Positions 1 to 7,881 of a stretch of 46,810 nt of DNA are shown one piece after another. This DNA is from an uncultured Porphyromonadaceae bacterium (GTDB taxonomy: Bacteria; Bacteroidota; Bacteroidia; Bacteroidales; Muribaculaceae): NCBI GenBank assembly GCA_948467675.1, contig CAOKFI010000018.1, forward strand, positions 1 through 46,810, written 5' to 3'. Below the pieces are notes generated by a model. It ran no database searches. It was not told where the DNA came from and was given only the letters and a program-made list of their open reading frames with translations. The translations under genes and the position numbers were made by a program. Every line of letters starts with the position of its first letter. The first letter of the stretch is position 1.

Positions 1-87
1 GAAGAAAGTAAGCAAAAGAACAGTCACGTCACTCATCGCGGTCATGTCGATGAGCGTACTCTTTCTTTTAATTTTTACTTTTCCCAT
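1..87 (-). CDS. exbD: ExbD/TolR biopolymer transport protein, N-terminal fragment
   Basis: Only the first 29 codons lie in the window; the rest runs off the left edge. After the ATG at 87 the peptide is basic (KVKIKRKST) and then reads IDMTAMSDVTVLLLTFF, which matches the start of the single transmembrane helix of ExbD/TolR proteins; the Asp in this helix is the proton-path residue of the family. It sits 48 nt downstream of exbB on the same strand, so the two are very likely one operon giving the inner-membrane motor that energises TonB-dependent outer-membrane transport. Whether more exbD or tonB genes follow cannot be seen. Confidence 0.8.
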   Translation of the reverse strand, partial: MGKVKIKRKSTLIDMTAMSDVTVLLLTFF

Positions 88-135
88 ATTACTTGGTTGA
101 TTTTAATAGTTATAAATCTCGTTAGTAACAGGGGA

Positions 136-1005
136 TCAGTGAGTTGCCTGGAATGTCTGTACGATCGAGAAGCCGATCTCGTCGATAGCGTAGGTCAGGT
201 TGTCGATCTTGTTGGTATAGAAGTTGTAGGAGATAACAGCGAATGCACCGGTTGCGATACCGAAAGCGGTGTTCACAAGTGCCTCGGAAATACCAGTAGA
301 AAGAGCGGTCGAGTCAGGAGCGCCTGAAGCAGACAGAGCCTGGAACGACTTGATCATACCGATTACAGTACCGAGAAGACCAACGAGAGTACCGAGGGTA
401 GTCATGGTTGCAACGATGGGGAGGTTCTGCTGGAGAGCCGGCATTTCAAGGGCGGTAGCTTCTTCAACTTCTTTCTGAAGAGTAGCGACCTTCTGCTCTT
501 TGCTGAGAACGGTGTTCTGATCCATTTCCTCGTAGCGTACGAGAGCGGCAGCTACAACGGCAGCAACACTACCTTTCTGTTTCTTGCAAAGTTCCTGTGC
601 GCCTTTGATGTTGTTGGCAGCGAGGCATTTCTTAACTTCAGCAACGAACTTGGTGATGTTGCCTTTGCCTTTAGCGCTTTTCAGGGCGATGAAACGCTCT
701 ACTGAAAGAACGATAACGGTAAGGAAGAGAGTCTGAAGGATAGGCACGATGATACCGCCTTTGAAGATAGTACCGATAATGTCGGTCGGATGAGCGTCAA
801 CGTCGCTGAACCACATAGATGCGGGAGCGGATGCGGGATCTTCAAGTTCAAAGTGTGAGGGTGCGCCGAAGAAGAAAAGGAACAGGCACACGGCTACGAT
901 AAAGCAGGCAATGATTACCAAAAATGCGTTCTTGATACCACGCACGTTGGTTTTGTTGGGCGCTTTAGCTTGCGGTTTGGTGGAATTGGGCTTTGTAGCT
1001 TCCAT
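136..1005 (-). CDS. exbB: MotA/TolQ/ExbB proton channel family protein
   Basis: A 289-residue inner-membrane protein. A hydrophilic Lys/Pro-rich N-terminus is followed by predicted membrane helices at about residues 27-47, 83-102, 195-220 and 240-260. The MotA/TolQ/ExbB signature lies in the last two: MTTLGTLVGLLGTVIGMIKSF and the later ISEALVNTAFGIATGAFAVI stretch. With ExbD it forms the proton-driven motor that powers TonB-dependent receptors, such as the SusC protein encoded in this window. Length and the extra N-terminal helix fit the long Bacteroidota ExbB type. A good promoter lies about 200 nt upstream at 1202-1232, so the transcript should carry a long leader. Confidence 0.9.
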   Translation of the reverse strand: MEATKPNSTKPQAKAPNKTNVRGIKNAFLVIIACFIVAVCLFLFFFGAPSHFELEDPASAPASMWFSDVDAHPTDIIGTIFKGGIIVPILQTLFLTVIVLSVERFIALKSAKGKGNITKFVAEVKKCLAANNIKGAQELCKKQKGSVAAVVAAALVRYEEMDQNTVLSKEQKVATLQKEVEEATALEMPALQQNLPIVATMTTLGTLVGLLGTVIGMIKSFQALSASGAPDSTALSTGISEALVNTAFGIATGAFAVISYNFYTNKIDNLTYAIDEIGFSIVQTFQATH

Positions 1006-1201
1006 AATTCTGATAAAACTTTGTTAAATTGTTAAATATAAGTATAGTTCTTGTTGATTTGAGGTTGTTTCAATTCATTCTGTCATGGCCGGTGTCGGTA
1101 TCGATTCAGGCGTCGCAGGGCATTGCTTTCTATCGGTTAGGTCCGGCGGTCGTATAGTTTGTGGCGGTTTGAATTCATGTCTGTATTTCAAAACGCTTTG
1201 G

Positions 1202-1232
1202 CAAAAGTATTATTATATTTCCAACTGTCAAA
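1202..1232 (-). promoter_or_regulatory. Bacteroidota-type promoter for exbB-exbD
   Basis: On the minus strand TTTG (1232-1229) is followed after 19 nt by TACTTTTG (1209-1202), an exact match to the Bacteroidota primary-sigma consensus TTTG-N19-21-TAnnTTTG. The predicted start site near 1195 leaves a leader of about 190 nt before the exbB ATG at 1005. Within 1006-1201 I see no gene and no convincing hairpin. Confidence 0.65.
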
Positions 1233-1402
1233 ATTTTTGTCCTCCAATTTTTAATTTATTCGTCGCAGATTGTGGTTGCGTGAAATATTGTTGTGGAACA
1301 TAAGGGAAAACTATATTGTGCAATATGAGAAATCGATTCCGATATGTGATTGACGCTACAAATTTTTGTCAGGCATATATAAGAGGTATGGAATTTATTA
1401 AA

Positions 1403-1410
1403 TAACTTTG
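1403..1410 (+). promoter_or_regulatory. -7 element of the nqr operon promoter
   Basis: TAACTTTG matches TAnnTTTG and lies 36 nt before the nqrA ATG, an expected distance. No good TTTG -33 box is present at 19-21 nt upstream, so this rests on the -7 element and position only. Confidence 0.5.
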
Positions 1411-1446
1411 CGCGAAATTAATATTAATGAAATTAAGTGCATCAGC

Positions 1447-2787
1447 ATGAAAATAACTGTTAAAAAAGGTTTGGACCTTAATATAGCCGGCGCGGCAACG
1501 GTTCCGTCTGATTCGGGAGCGGTGTCGCTGGTGGCTCCACGCAGGATAGCTATCGTGCCGGATGATTTTGTCGGTCTGACTCCGAAACTGGATGTCAAGG
1601 AGGGCGATTCCGTGATGATAGGCTCGCCACTGTTGCATGATAAGGTGAATACGTCCTTGAAGGTGGTCAGTCCTGTGTGCGGTACGGTGACTGCTGTCGT
1701 AAGAGGTCTGCGGCGCAAGATCGAACGTGTGGAGCTGGTTCCCGACTCCGGTTCGGCTGCAGTGAAGTTCGATACCGCCGGAGATGTCCGTACTCTGCTC
1801 ATGGAGTCTGGTCTGTGGGCTATGATGCGTCAGCGTCCTTACGATGTGGTGCCGGATCCGTCGTCTGATCCCCGTGATATATTCGTAACGGCGTTTGATT
1901 CCGCTCCGTTGGCGCCAGTATTGACATTCGGCATGCAGAATGCTTCGGCCGAACTTGATGCAGGAATAAAGGCGCTGGCAGGTCTTACCCGAGGGAAAGT
2001 GTATATCGGTGTGCGTTCGCAGTCGGATATTCCTCCGGTAGCCGGTGCTGAGATCGTAGAGGTGGCCGGCCCTCATCCGGCAGGAAACGCGGGTGTGCAG
2101 ATTGCTGCCATAGCTCCGGTCAACAAGGGTGAGACTGTCTGGACTCTCGATATAGTGACCCTGCGCAAGATCGGTCATCTGATGATCAATGGCTCGGTCG
2201 ATCCTGGGGTTATTGTGGCATTGACAGGAGGTGAGGTCGAGACGCCTCACTATGTGGCTACGGTGCCTGGTTGCGACATGGAGTCGATAATAGGAGCCGG
2301 ATTGAAGAGCTTGAAAGATGCCCATCACCGTCGTGTGATATCCGGGAATGTGCTGACCGGTCAGAATGTAGGCATGGAAGGTTTCCTGCGTTGGCCTTAC
2401 CGTCAGGTCACGGTTATACCTGAAGGTGACGATGTCGACGAATTTCTGGGCTGGGCTAATCCGGGTGCCGGCAAGATGAGTGTAAAACGTTCGTTTATCG
2501 GCCATTTCCTGTCAGGCAAGAAGTTTAATCCCGATGCCAGGATCAAGGGCGGCCGTCGTGCCATGATTCTGTCGGGTGAGTATGACCGTGTGTTGCCGAT
2601 GGATATCCTCGGTGAATATCTGGTCAAGGCTATAATCGCAAAAGATATAGATAAAATGGAGCAACTCGGAATATACGAAGTGGCTCCGGAGGATTTTGCT
2701 CTCCCTGAATATGTCGATACGTCCAAGCTGGAGTTGCAGAAGATAGTACGGGAGGGACTTGATTATGTGCGAAAGGAACTTGCATAA
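1447..2787 (+). CDS. nqrA: Na(+)-translocating NADH:quinone reductase subunit A
   Basis: 446 residues from the ATG at 1447; the frame stays open upstream only through a TTG at 1408 that overlaps the -7 box, so it is not used. The N-terminus MKITVKKGLDLNIAG is the conserved NqrA start (K-I-K-K-G-L-D-L-P-I-x-G type). NqrA is the peripheral cytoplasmic subunit of the six-subunit Na+-pumping complex that oxidises NADH and reduces (mena)quinone. It is first in a complete nqrABCDEF run with short spacings, so it is cotranscribed with the rest. The length is normal for the family and nothing is missing. Confidence 0.95.
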   Translation: MKITVKKGLDLNIAGAATVPSDSGAVSLVAPRRIAIVPDDFVGLTPKLDVKEGDSVMIGSPLLHDKVNTSLKVVSPVCGTVTAVVRGLRRKIERVELVPDSGSAAVKFDTAGDVRTLLMESGLWAMMRQRPYDVVPDPSSDPRDIFVTAFDSAPLAPVLTFGMQNASAELDAGIKALAGLTRGKVYIGVRSQSDIPPVAGAEIVEVAGPHPAGNAGVQIAAIAPVNKGETVWTLDIVTLRKIGHLMINGSVDPGVIVALTGGEVETPHYVATVPGCDMESIIGAGLKSLKDAHHRRVISGNVLTGQNVGMEGFLRWPYRQVTVIPEGDDVDEFLGWANPGAGKMSVKRSFIGHFLSGKKFNPDARIKGGRRAMILSGEYDRVLPMDILGEYLVKAIIAKDIDKMEQLGIYEVAPEDFALPEYVDTSKLELQKIVREGLDYVRKELA

Positions 2788-2833
2788 ATGGTCAACACCT
2801 ATATCGATTATTAAATTATAAACCAATTCAATT

Positions 2834-4042
2834 GTGAAAGGACTAAAAAGATATCTGGATAGGATCAAGCCTTCGTTTGAGGAAGGAGGCAGGCTACATG
2901 CTTTCCGGTCTGTATTCGATGGATTCGAGACGTTCCTGTTCACTCCGTCGACGACTTCGGCTTCAGGGGTGCATATACACGACAGCAACGATTCGAAGCG
3001 CACTATGATAATTGTGGTGCTGGCGCTGATCCCATGTTTCCTGTTTGGAATGTACAATACCGGCTACCAGCACTGGCTTGCTGCCGGTGCATCCGAATTT
3101 CCATTCTGGAGTATGTTGTTATATGGATTCCTTGCCGTATTGCCGCGTGTGGTTGTGGCTTATGTGGTGGGTCTCGGTATTGAATTCGTGGTAGCGCAAT
3201 GGCGTAAAGAGGAGATCCAGGAGGGTTTTCTTGTAACCGGTATCCTGATCCCGATGATATGCCCGATCGAAACTCCTCTGTGGATGATTGCCGTTGCAAC
3301 TGCTTTCAGTGTGATTTTCGTGAAAGAGGTATTCGGCGGCACCGGATTCAATATATTCAATGTCGCGCTTGTGACCCGCGCGGTTCTGTTTTTCGGGTAT
3401 CCGGCTCAGATGAGCGGCGATAAAGTATTTGTAGCGACAAAACCGATTTTCGGTTTGGGCGGTCAGGTGGCAGACGGTTTTACCGGAGCCACACCACTCG
3501 GACAAATCGCGACGGCAACCGGTTCTGAACTTCATCTGGAAAATATAGCAGGCGATCCGATTTCGACCTGGGATGCTTTTCTCGGGCTGATTCCAGGGTC
3601 GTTCGGTGAGACTTCCACGCTCTGCATATTGATCGGTGCGGCAATTCTGCTGCTGAGCGGTATGGCCAGCTGGAAGATAATGGCTTCGGTATTCGCAGGC
3701 GGTCTGATTACCGGCTGGCTGGTCAATGTATGTGCCACGCCTGTGTATCCGGCCTCATTCCTTGACCCGGTGGATCAGCTGCTGCTTGGCGGTTTCGCTT
3801 TTGCCGCAGTCTTTATGGCTACAGATCCGGTTACGGCGGCACGCACTGAGACCGGAAAATATATTTACGGTTTTCTGATCGGTGCAGTCGCGATCGTGAT
3901 ACGCGTATATAATACCGGTTATCCCGAAGGCGCCATGCTTGCAGTGTTGCTGATGAACGCTTTCGCTCCGTTGATCGATTATTGTGTTGTGCAGGCCAAC
4001 ATTTCAAGACGCATGCGTAGAGTAAAAGCAAAAGCAGAATAG
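2834..4042 (+). CDS. nqrB: Na(+)-translocating NADH:quinone reductase subunit B
   Basis: 402 residues starting at a GTG (2834), the only plausible start: MKGLKRYLDRIKPSFEEGG aligns with the usual NqrB N-terminus and there is no ATG nearby. It is a polytopic membrane protein with about nine or ten helices. The covalent FMN site is DGFTGAT, with the acceptor Thr at residue 220; the family motif is Dxx(S/T)GAT, so this copy uses Thr where most have Ser at the fourth position. NqrB forms much of the Na+ path and the quinone site. It needs the ApbE flavin transferase, not encoded in this window. Confidence 0.95.
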   Translation: MKGLKRYLDRIKPSFEEGGRLHAFRSVFDGFETFLFTPSTTSASGVHIHDSNDSKRTMIIVVLALIPCFLFGMYNTGYQHWLAAGASEFPFWSMLLYGFLAVLPRVVVAYVVGLGIEFVVAQWRKEEIQEGFLVTGILIPMICPIETPLWMIAVATAFSVIFVKEVFGGTGFNIFNVALVTRAVLFFGYPAQMSGDKVFVATKPIFGLGGQVADGFTGATPLGQIATATGSELHLENIAGDPISTWDAFLGLIPGSFGETSTLCILIGAAILLLSGMASWKIMASVFAGGLITGWLVNVCATPVYPASFLDPVDQLLLGGFAFAAVFMATDPVTAARTETGKYIYGFLIGAVAIVIRVYNTGYPEGAMLAVLLMNAFAPLIDYCVVQANISRRMRRVKAKAE

Positions 4043-4044
4043 TT

Positions 4045-4752
4045 ATGAATAAGCAAAGCAACGTATATACCATAATATATATAATAGTGCTTGTGGTAGT
4101 GGTCGGGGCAGCACTTGCGCTAACCTCTATGTCCTTGCATGACCGCCAGCAGGCGAATGCCGATGCCGACAAGATGCGCCAGATACTGGCATCGGTACAT
4201 CTGTCGGCTCCGACATCGGAGATCGGAACAGAGTTTGACCGCTACATAACATCCCAGTACATAGTCGATGAATCGGGAGCGATAGTTTCCGATAACGGCG
4301 CGTTTAGTGTCGATGTGGCTGCTCAGTCAAAAGTAGAGCCTGCCAAACGTAAGCTTCCTGTATACGAGTGCACGCTGGCGGCCGGAGATGTGAAGTACAT
4401 CGTACCGCTTTACGGTGCAGGACTATGGGGGCCGATATGGGGCTATGTGGCGTTCAATTCCGACGGATCCACTCTCTATGGAGCGTATTTCGCTCATCAG
4501 GGAGAGACTCCAGGACTTGGTGCGGAGATCGAAAAACCGCAGTTCAGCGACCAGTTTGAAGGCAAGACTGTGTTTCATGGCGATAAGTTTCTGCCTATCG
4601 CGGTTGTCAAGGCCGGTCAGAAACCTCTTAACGGCGAAGATTACGTCGATGGCATATCGGGAGGTACCATTACGAGCAAAGGTGTGGGCGCAATGCTTGA
4701 CAGTTCTCTTACACCCTATGCCGCATTTCTTTCAAACCTTAGAAGCAAATAA
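4045..4752 (+). CDS. nqrC: Na(+)-translocating NADH:quinone reductase subunit C
   Basis: 235 residues with one N-terminal membrane helix (about residues 9-28) and a periplasmic FMN-binding domain. The flavinylation motif DGISGGTITS near the C-terminus places the covalent FMN on Thr208; the usual form is SGAT, here SGGT. It begins 2 nt after the nqrB stop, consistent with translational coupling. NqrC passes electrons between the 2Fe-2S cluster region and NqrB within the complex. Length and domain order are normal. Confidence 0.95.
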   Translation: MNKQSNVYTIIYIIVLVVVVGAALALTSMSLHDRQQANADADKMRQILASVHLSAPTSEIGTEFDRYITSQYIVDESGAIVSDNGAFSVDVAAQSKVEPAKRKLPVYECTLAAGDVKYIVPLYGAGLWGPIWGYVAFNSDGSTLYGAYFAHQGETPGLGAEIEKPQFSDQFEGKTVFHGDKFLPIAVVKAGQKPLNGEDYVDGISGGTITSKGVGAMLDSSLTPYAAFLSNLRSK

Positions 4753-4757
4753 TCGCT

Positions 4758-5384
4758 ATGGCAGAGAAGATAAGTAATAAAAGCGTGTTCTTCAATCCGT
4801 TTTCGAAGAACAATCCTGTGGTCGTGCAGGTACTGGGTATCTGCTCGGTACTGGCAGTGACAGCCAAGCTTGAGCCGGCATTCGTGATGGGAATCTCGGT
4901 TATCGCAGTGCTTGCATTCAGCAATGTCATAATCTCTTTGCTGCGCAATACGATTCCGACCAATATACGTATCATAGTACAGCTTGTGGTCGTGGCCGGT
5001 CTTGTGGTGATCGTAGATCAGCTGCTTAAAGCGTATGCCTACGATGTGAGCAAACAATTGTCGGTGTTTATCGGCCTGATAATAACCAACTGTATATTGA
5101 TGGGACGTCTTGAGGCATTTGCCATGGGCAACAAGCCTTGGCCATCCTTTCTTGATGGCATCGGCAACGGTATCGGCTATGCGGTAATACTTGTAATCGT
5201 AGGATTTTTCCGTGAATTGCTCGGCAGCGGTACACTGTTCGGGATTCAGGTTATTCCGCAGGCTTTCTATGATGCCGGTTATGTCAACAACGGTCTTATG
5301 ATTCTTCCGCCTATGGCGCTGATCGTTGTGGCATGTATAATCTGGGTACACCGTAGCCGTAACAAAGAACTTCAGGAAGACTGA
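4758..5384 (+). CDS. nqrD: Na(+)-translocating NADH:quinone reductase subunit D
   Basis: 208 residues, almost entirely hydrophobic, about six transmembrane helices, opening with FFNPFSKNNPVVVQVLGICS, the conserved start of the NqrD/RnfE family. The neighbour nqrE is its inverted-topology homologue, and the pair is known to bind an intramembrane iron cofactor through conserved cysteines; the first helix here has GICS and a later one has TNCILMG. It begins 5 nt after nqrC in the same operon. Confidence 0.95.
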   Translation: MAEKISNKSVFFNPFSKNNPVVVQVLGICSVLAVTAKLEPAFVMGISVIAVLAFSNVIISLLRNTIPTNIRIIVQLVVVAGLVVIVDQLLKAYAYDVSKQLSVFIGLIITNCILMGRLEAFAMGNKPWPSFLDGIGNGIGYAVILVIVGFFRELLGSGTLFGIQVIPQAFYDAGYVNNGLMILPPMALIVVACIIWVHRSRNKELQED

Positions 5385-5419
5385 TATTAAAGCATGTCCC
5401 AATCTGACTATCTATAGAA

Positions 5420-6037
5420 ATGGAAAATCTGAATCTATTCATACGTTCGATATTTGTCGACAACATGATATTCGCCTACTTTCTGGGTATGTGCTCGTTT
5501 CTGGCGGTATCGAAAAATGTCAAAACAGCGTTCGGTCTCGGTGTGGCTGTGACATTCATGTTAGTGATAACGCTTCCGATCAACTATCTGCTCAATACCT
5601 ATGTGTTGCAGGCCGGTGCTCTTGAATGGCTTGGCGCGGAATTCAAGGATGTGGATCTTAGTTTTCTGTCGCTGATCATGTTTATCGCGGTGATCGCATC
5701 CATGACGCAGCTCGTTGAGATGGCGGTGGAGAAATACAGCCCATCGCTCTATTCCTCGCTCGGCATATTCCTGCCTCTTATCGCCGTGAACTGCGCAATT
5801 CTTGGCGGCTCTTTGTTTATGCAGCAACGCGATTTTCCCGGAGTCTGGACGGCGGTATGTGCCGGAGGCGGCTGGGGTATAGGCTGGCTTCTCGCTATAA
5901 CGGCGGTAGCCGCCATACGCGAGCGTCTCGCTACCTACAGCAATATACCCAAGCCATTGCGTGGAATCGGAATCACATTTATTCTAACGGCGCTTATGGG
6001 TATAGCGTTTATGAGTTTTCTCGGAATCAAAATCTAA
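5420..6037 (+). CDS. nqrE: Na(+)-translocating NADH:quinone reductase subunit E
   Basis: 205 residues, about six helices. MENLNLFIRSIFVDNMIFAY and the following GMCSFLAVSKNVKTAFGLG are the usual NqrE/RnfA N-terminus, and VNCAILGGSLFM carries the second conserved Cys. It pairs with NqrD as inverted-topology halves around a shared iron site. It is separated from nqrD by 35 nt, the largest gap inside the D-F part of the operon, but there is no promoter-like sequence in the gap. Confidence 0.95.
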   Translation: MENLNLFIRSIFVDNMIFAYFLGMCSFLAVSKNVKTAFGLGVAVTFMLVITLPINYLLNTYVLQAGALEWLGAEFKDVDLSFLSLIMFIAVIASMTQLVEMAVEKYSPSLYSSLGIFLPLIAVNCAILGGSLFMQQRDFPGVWTAVCAGGGWGIGWLLAITAVAAIRERLATYSNIPKPLRGIGITFILTALMGIAFMSFLGIKI

Positions 6038-6043
6038 AAGATC

Positions 6044-7345
6044 ATGATTATCTCGACCATATTGCTGGAGTCCGCCTCCACACTTACTCTGATAAGCGGC
6101 GTCGGCATCTTTCTGCTGATTACGCTACTTCTTGTTGCGGTGCTGCTTATAGCCAAGCGCTATCTCGTGCATGCCGGCAAAGTCAACATAAATATCAACG
6201 GCGATACGGATATCGAAGCTCAGTCGGGCAAATCTTTGCTGTCGACCCTTGCCGATGACAACATCTTTCTTCCGTCGGCATGCGGCGGCAAAGGCAGCTG
6301 CGCCCAGTGCAAGGTGCAGGTTCTGGAGGGGGGAGGCGATATCCTTCCTACCGAGGCCGTGCATTTTTCACGCAAGCAGGTCAAAGACCATTGGCGTCTG
6401 GGCTGTCAGGTGAAAGTCAAAGACAATCTGAAAATCGAAGTCCCCAAATCCGTATTGGACATCAAGGAGTGGGAGTGTACGGTTATATCCAATAAGAATG
6501 TAGCGACGTTCATAAAGGAGTTTATTGTCGCACTGCCACCGGGGGAACACATGGACTTTCTGCCGGGTTCGTATGCGCAGATTAAAATACCGCCATACGA
6601 AATGGATTACGACAAGGATATCGACAAAGATCTTATCGGTCCGGAGTATTTGCCGGCATGGGAGAAGTTCGGCCTGTTCTCGCTCAAATGCAAGAATACC
6701 GAAACGACAGTGCGTGCATACTCCATGGCTAATTATCCGGCTGAAGGAGACCGCATAATGCTGACTGTGCGTATCGCCACCCCTCCGTTCAAGCCGAAAC
6801 CCGCTGTAGGATTCATGGATGTGATGCCTGGTATAGCATCAAGCTATATATTCACTCTCAAACCTGGCGACAAGGTTATCATGAGTGGCCCTTATGGTGA
6901 CTTCCATCCGATATTCGACTCTAAGAACGAGATGATGTGGGTAGGCGGTGGCGCCGGTATGGCTCCGCTTCGCGCCCAGATCATGCACATGACCAAGACT
7001 CTGCATACAACAGACCGCGAGATGCACTATTTCTACGGCGCACGTGCTCTGAACGAGGTATTTTATCTCAATGATTTCCTTGAATTGGAGAAGGAATATC
7101 CCAACTTCCATTTCCATCTGGCACTCGACCGTCCGGATCCGGAAGCTGATCGCCTCGGTATCAGGTACACTCCGGGATATGTAGGCCAGGTGATTTATGA
7201 CACCTATCTCAAAGAGCATGACAACCCTGAGGATATCGAGTACTATATGTGCGGCCCGGGCCCGATGAGTCAGGCTGTGATCAAGATGCTGGACAGTCTC
7301 GGTGTTCCTCCCGAAAATATTCATTATGATGATTTCGGAGGATGA
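6044..7345 (+). CDS. nqrF: Na(+)-translocating NADH:quinone reductase subunit F
   Basis: 433 residues. An N-terminal membrane anchor (about 15-38) is followed by a plant-type 2Fe-2S domain with ligands Cys80, Cys86, Cys89 and Cys121. A ferredoxin-reductase FAD domain has R224-A-Y-S227, and the NAD domain has [10 protein letters not shown] at 301-310. This is the entry subunit that takes hydride from NADH and passes single electrons into the complex. It is the last gene of nqrABCDEF and is followed by an intrinsic terminator at 7368-7405. The complete set argues for an Na+-motive respiratory chain, probably used with fumarate reductase or the cytochrome bd oxidase encoded next. Confidence 0.96.
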   Translation: MIISTILLESASTLTLISGVGIFLLITLLLVAVLLIAKRYLVHAGKVNININGDTDIEAQSGKSLLSTLADDNIFLPSACGGKGSCAQCKVQVLEGGGDILPTEAVHFSRKQVKDHWRLGCQVKVKDNLKIEVPKSVLDIKEWECTVISNKNVATFIKEFIVALPPGEHMDFLPGSYAQIKIPPYEMDYDKDIDKDLIGPEYLPAWEKFGLFSLKCKNTETTVRAYSMANYPAEGDRIMLTVRIATPPFKPKPAVGFMDVMPGIASSYIFTLKPGDKVIMSGPYGDFHPIFDSKNEMMWVGGGAGMAPLRAQIMHMTKTLHTTDREMHYFYGARALNEVFYLNDFLELEKEYPNFHFHLALDRPDPEADRLGIRYTPGYVGQVIYDTYLKEHDNPEDIEYYMCGPGPMSQAVIKMLDSLGVPPENIHYDDFGG

Positions 7346-7367
7346 TGTCTGTCTTCTTTCGAACAAG

Positions 7368-7405
7368 AAAAAGCACTGCAACCGGCACTGGTTACAGTGC
7401 TTTTT
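7368..7405 (+). terminator. Intrinsic terminator after nqrF
   Basis: AAAAAGCACTG (7368-7378) pairs with CAGTGCTTTTT (7395-7405), with further pairing AACC/GGTT inside, a small loop, and a T run at the 3' end. It starts 22 nt after the nqrF stop and ends the nqr operon. Confidence 0.8.
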
Positions 7406-7442
7406 CTATAAGATGCTGATAGCAGGATTTTATGATGATCTT

Positions 7443-7475
7443 TTTGGGGTGTTTCCGCGTTTTTTGTTATATTTG
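7443..7475 (+). promoter_or_regulatory. Upstream promoter of DUF4492-cydAB
   Basis: TTTG (7443-7446), 21 nt, then TATATTTG (7468-7475) fits the Bacteroidota consensus. It lies 108 nt before the DUF4492 start and would give a transcript with a structured leader containing hairpin CGCCC-TTT-GGGCG (7506-7518). Confidence 0.55.
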
Positions 7476-7560
7476 GTTCACATAATTGGCTCCGCCACCG
7501 CGAACCGCCCTTTGGGCGACATCCGCTATTATGTTTCATCGAATATTTTTGTTATATTTG
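7461..7560 (+). repeat. Direct repeat of a 15-nt promoter core
   Basis: TTTTTGTTATATTTG occurs at 7461-7475 and again at 7546-7560, 85 nt apart. Between the copies lie ACATAAT and ATTATGT arms that could pair around a small GC-rich hairpin. It looks like a duplicated -7 region giving tandem promoters for the cyd operon. Confidence 0.6.
7553..7560 (+). promoter_or_regulatory. Downstream -7 element for DUF4492-cydAB
   Basis: A second TATATTTG, 23 nt before the ATG at 7584, identical in sequence and immediate upstream context to the one at 7468. The -33 region is weaker (GTTTC near 7533). Confidence 0.5.
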
Positions 7561-7583
7561 TATATCCTAATAAGTCGATTGCC

Positions 7584-7829
7584 ATGACAGACATACGGAA
7601 TCCTGAAAAATCAAGTCGAAAAAATCCTATCGCAGGTATCTGGCGGTTTTATAGCGACGGATTCAGGTCTATGACCGTGGGGCGTTGGTTGTGGGCTATG
7701 ATTCTTGTTAAGGTCGCCATTTTGCTGTTTGTGTTCCGTCTGTTTTTCTTTCCTGACATATTAAGCGAGAACTACGATAACGACGAAGAGCGTGCCGCTG
7801 CAGTGCGTTCATCATTGCTCGACCGTTGA
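7584..7829 (+). CDS. DUF4492 domain-containing small membrane protein
   Basis: 81 residues from the ATG at 7584; the open frame extends further upstream but only through the promoter region. The segment GIWRFYSDGFRSMTVGRWLW followed by one hydrophobic helix (about 38-57) is the DUF4492 pattern: a short cytoplasmic amphipathic part, one membrane span and an acidic tail (NYDNDEER). In Bacteroidota this family typically precedes cydAB, as here (52 nt before cydA). A role as a small accessory subunit or assembly factor of cytochrome bd, comparable in position to CydX in proteobacteria, is an inference from context. Confidence 0.8.
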   Translation: MTDIRNPEKSSRKNPIAGIWRFYSDGFRSMTVGRWLWAMILVKVAILLFVFRLFFFPDILSENYDNDEERAAAVRSSLLDR

Positions 7830-7881
7830 TTCAATCGATACTTATAATTGAAATGATCTCACAATAAACTATTTTGTAATT

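Noticed and set aside
1085-1303. 72-residue plus-strand frame in the exbB-nqrA intergenic region
   Set aside because: It crosses the exbB promoter, is Cys/Tyr-rich and has no start context or homology that I can recognise.
1369-2505. 378-residue minus-strand frame opposite nqrA
   Set aside because: Antisense to nqrA, rich in His, Arg and Ser, no recognisable domain.
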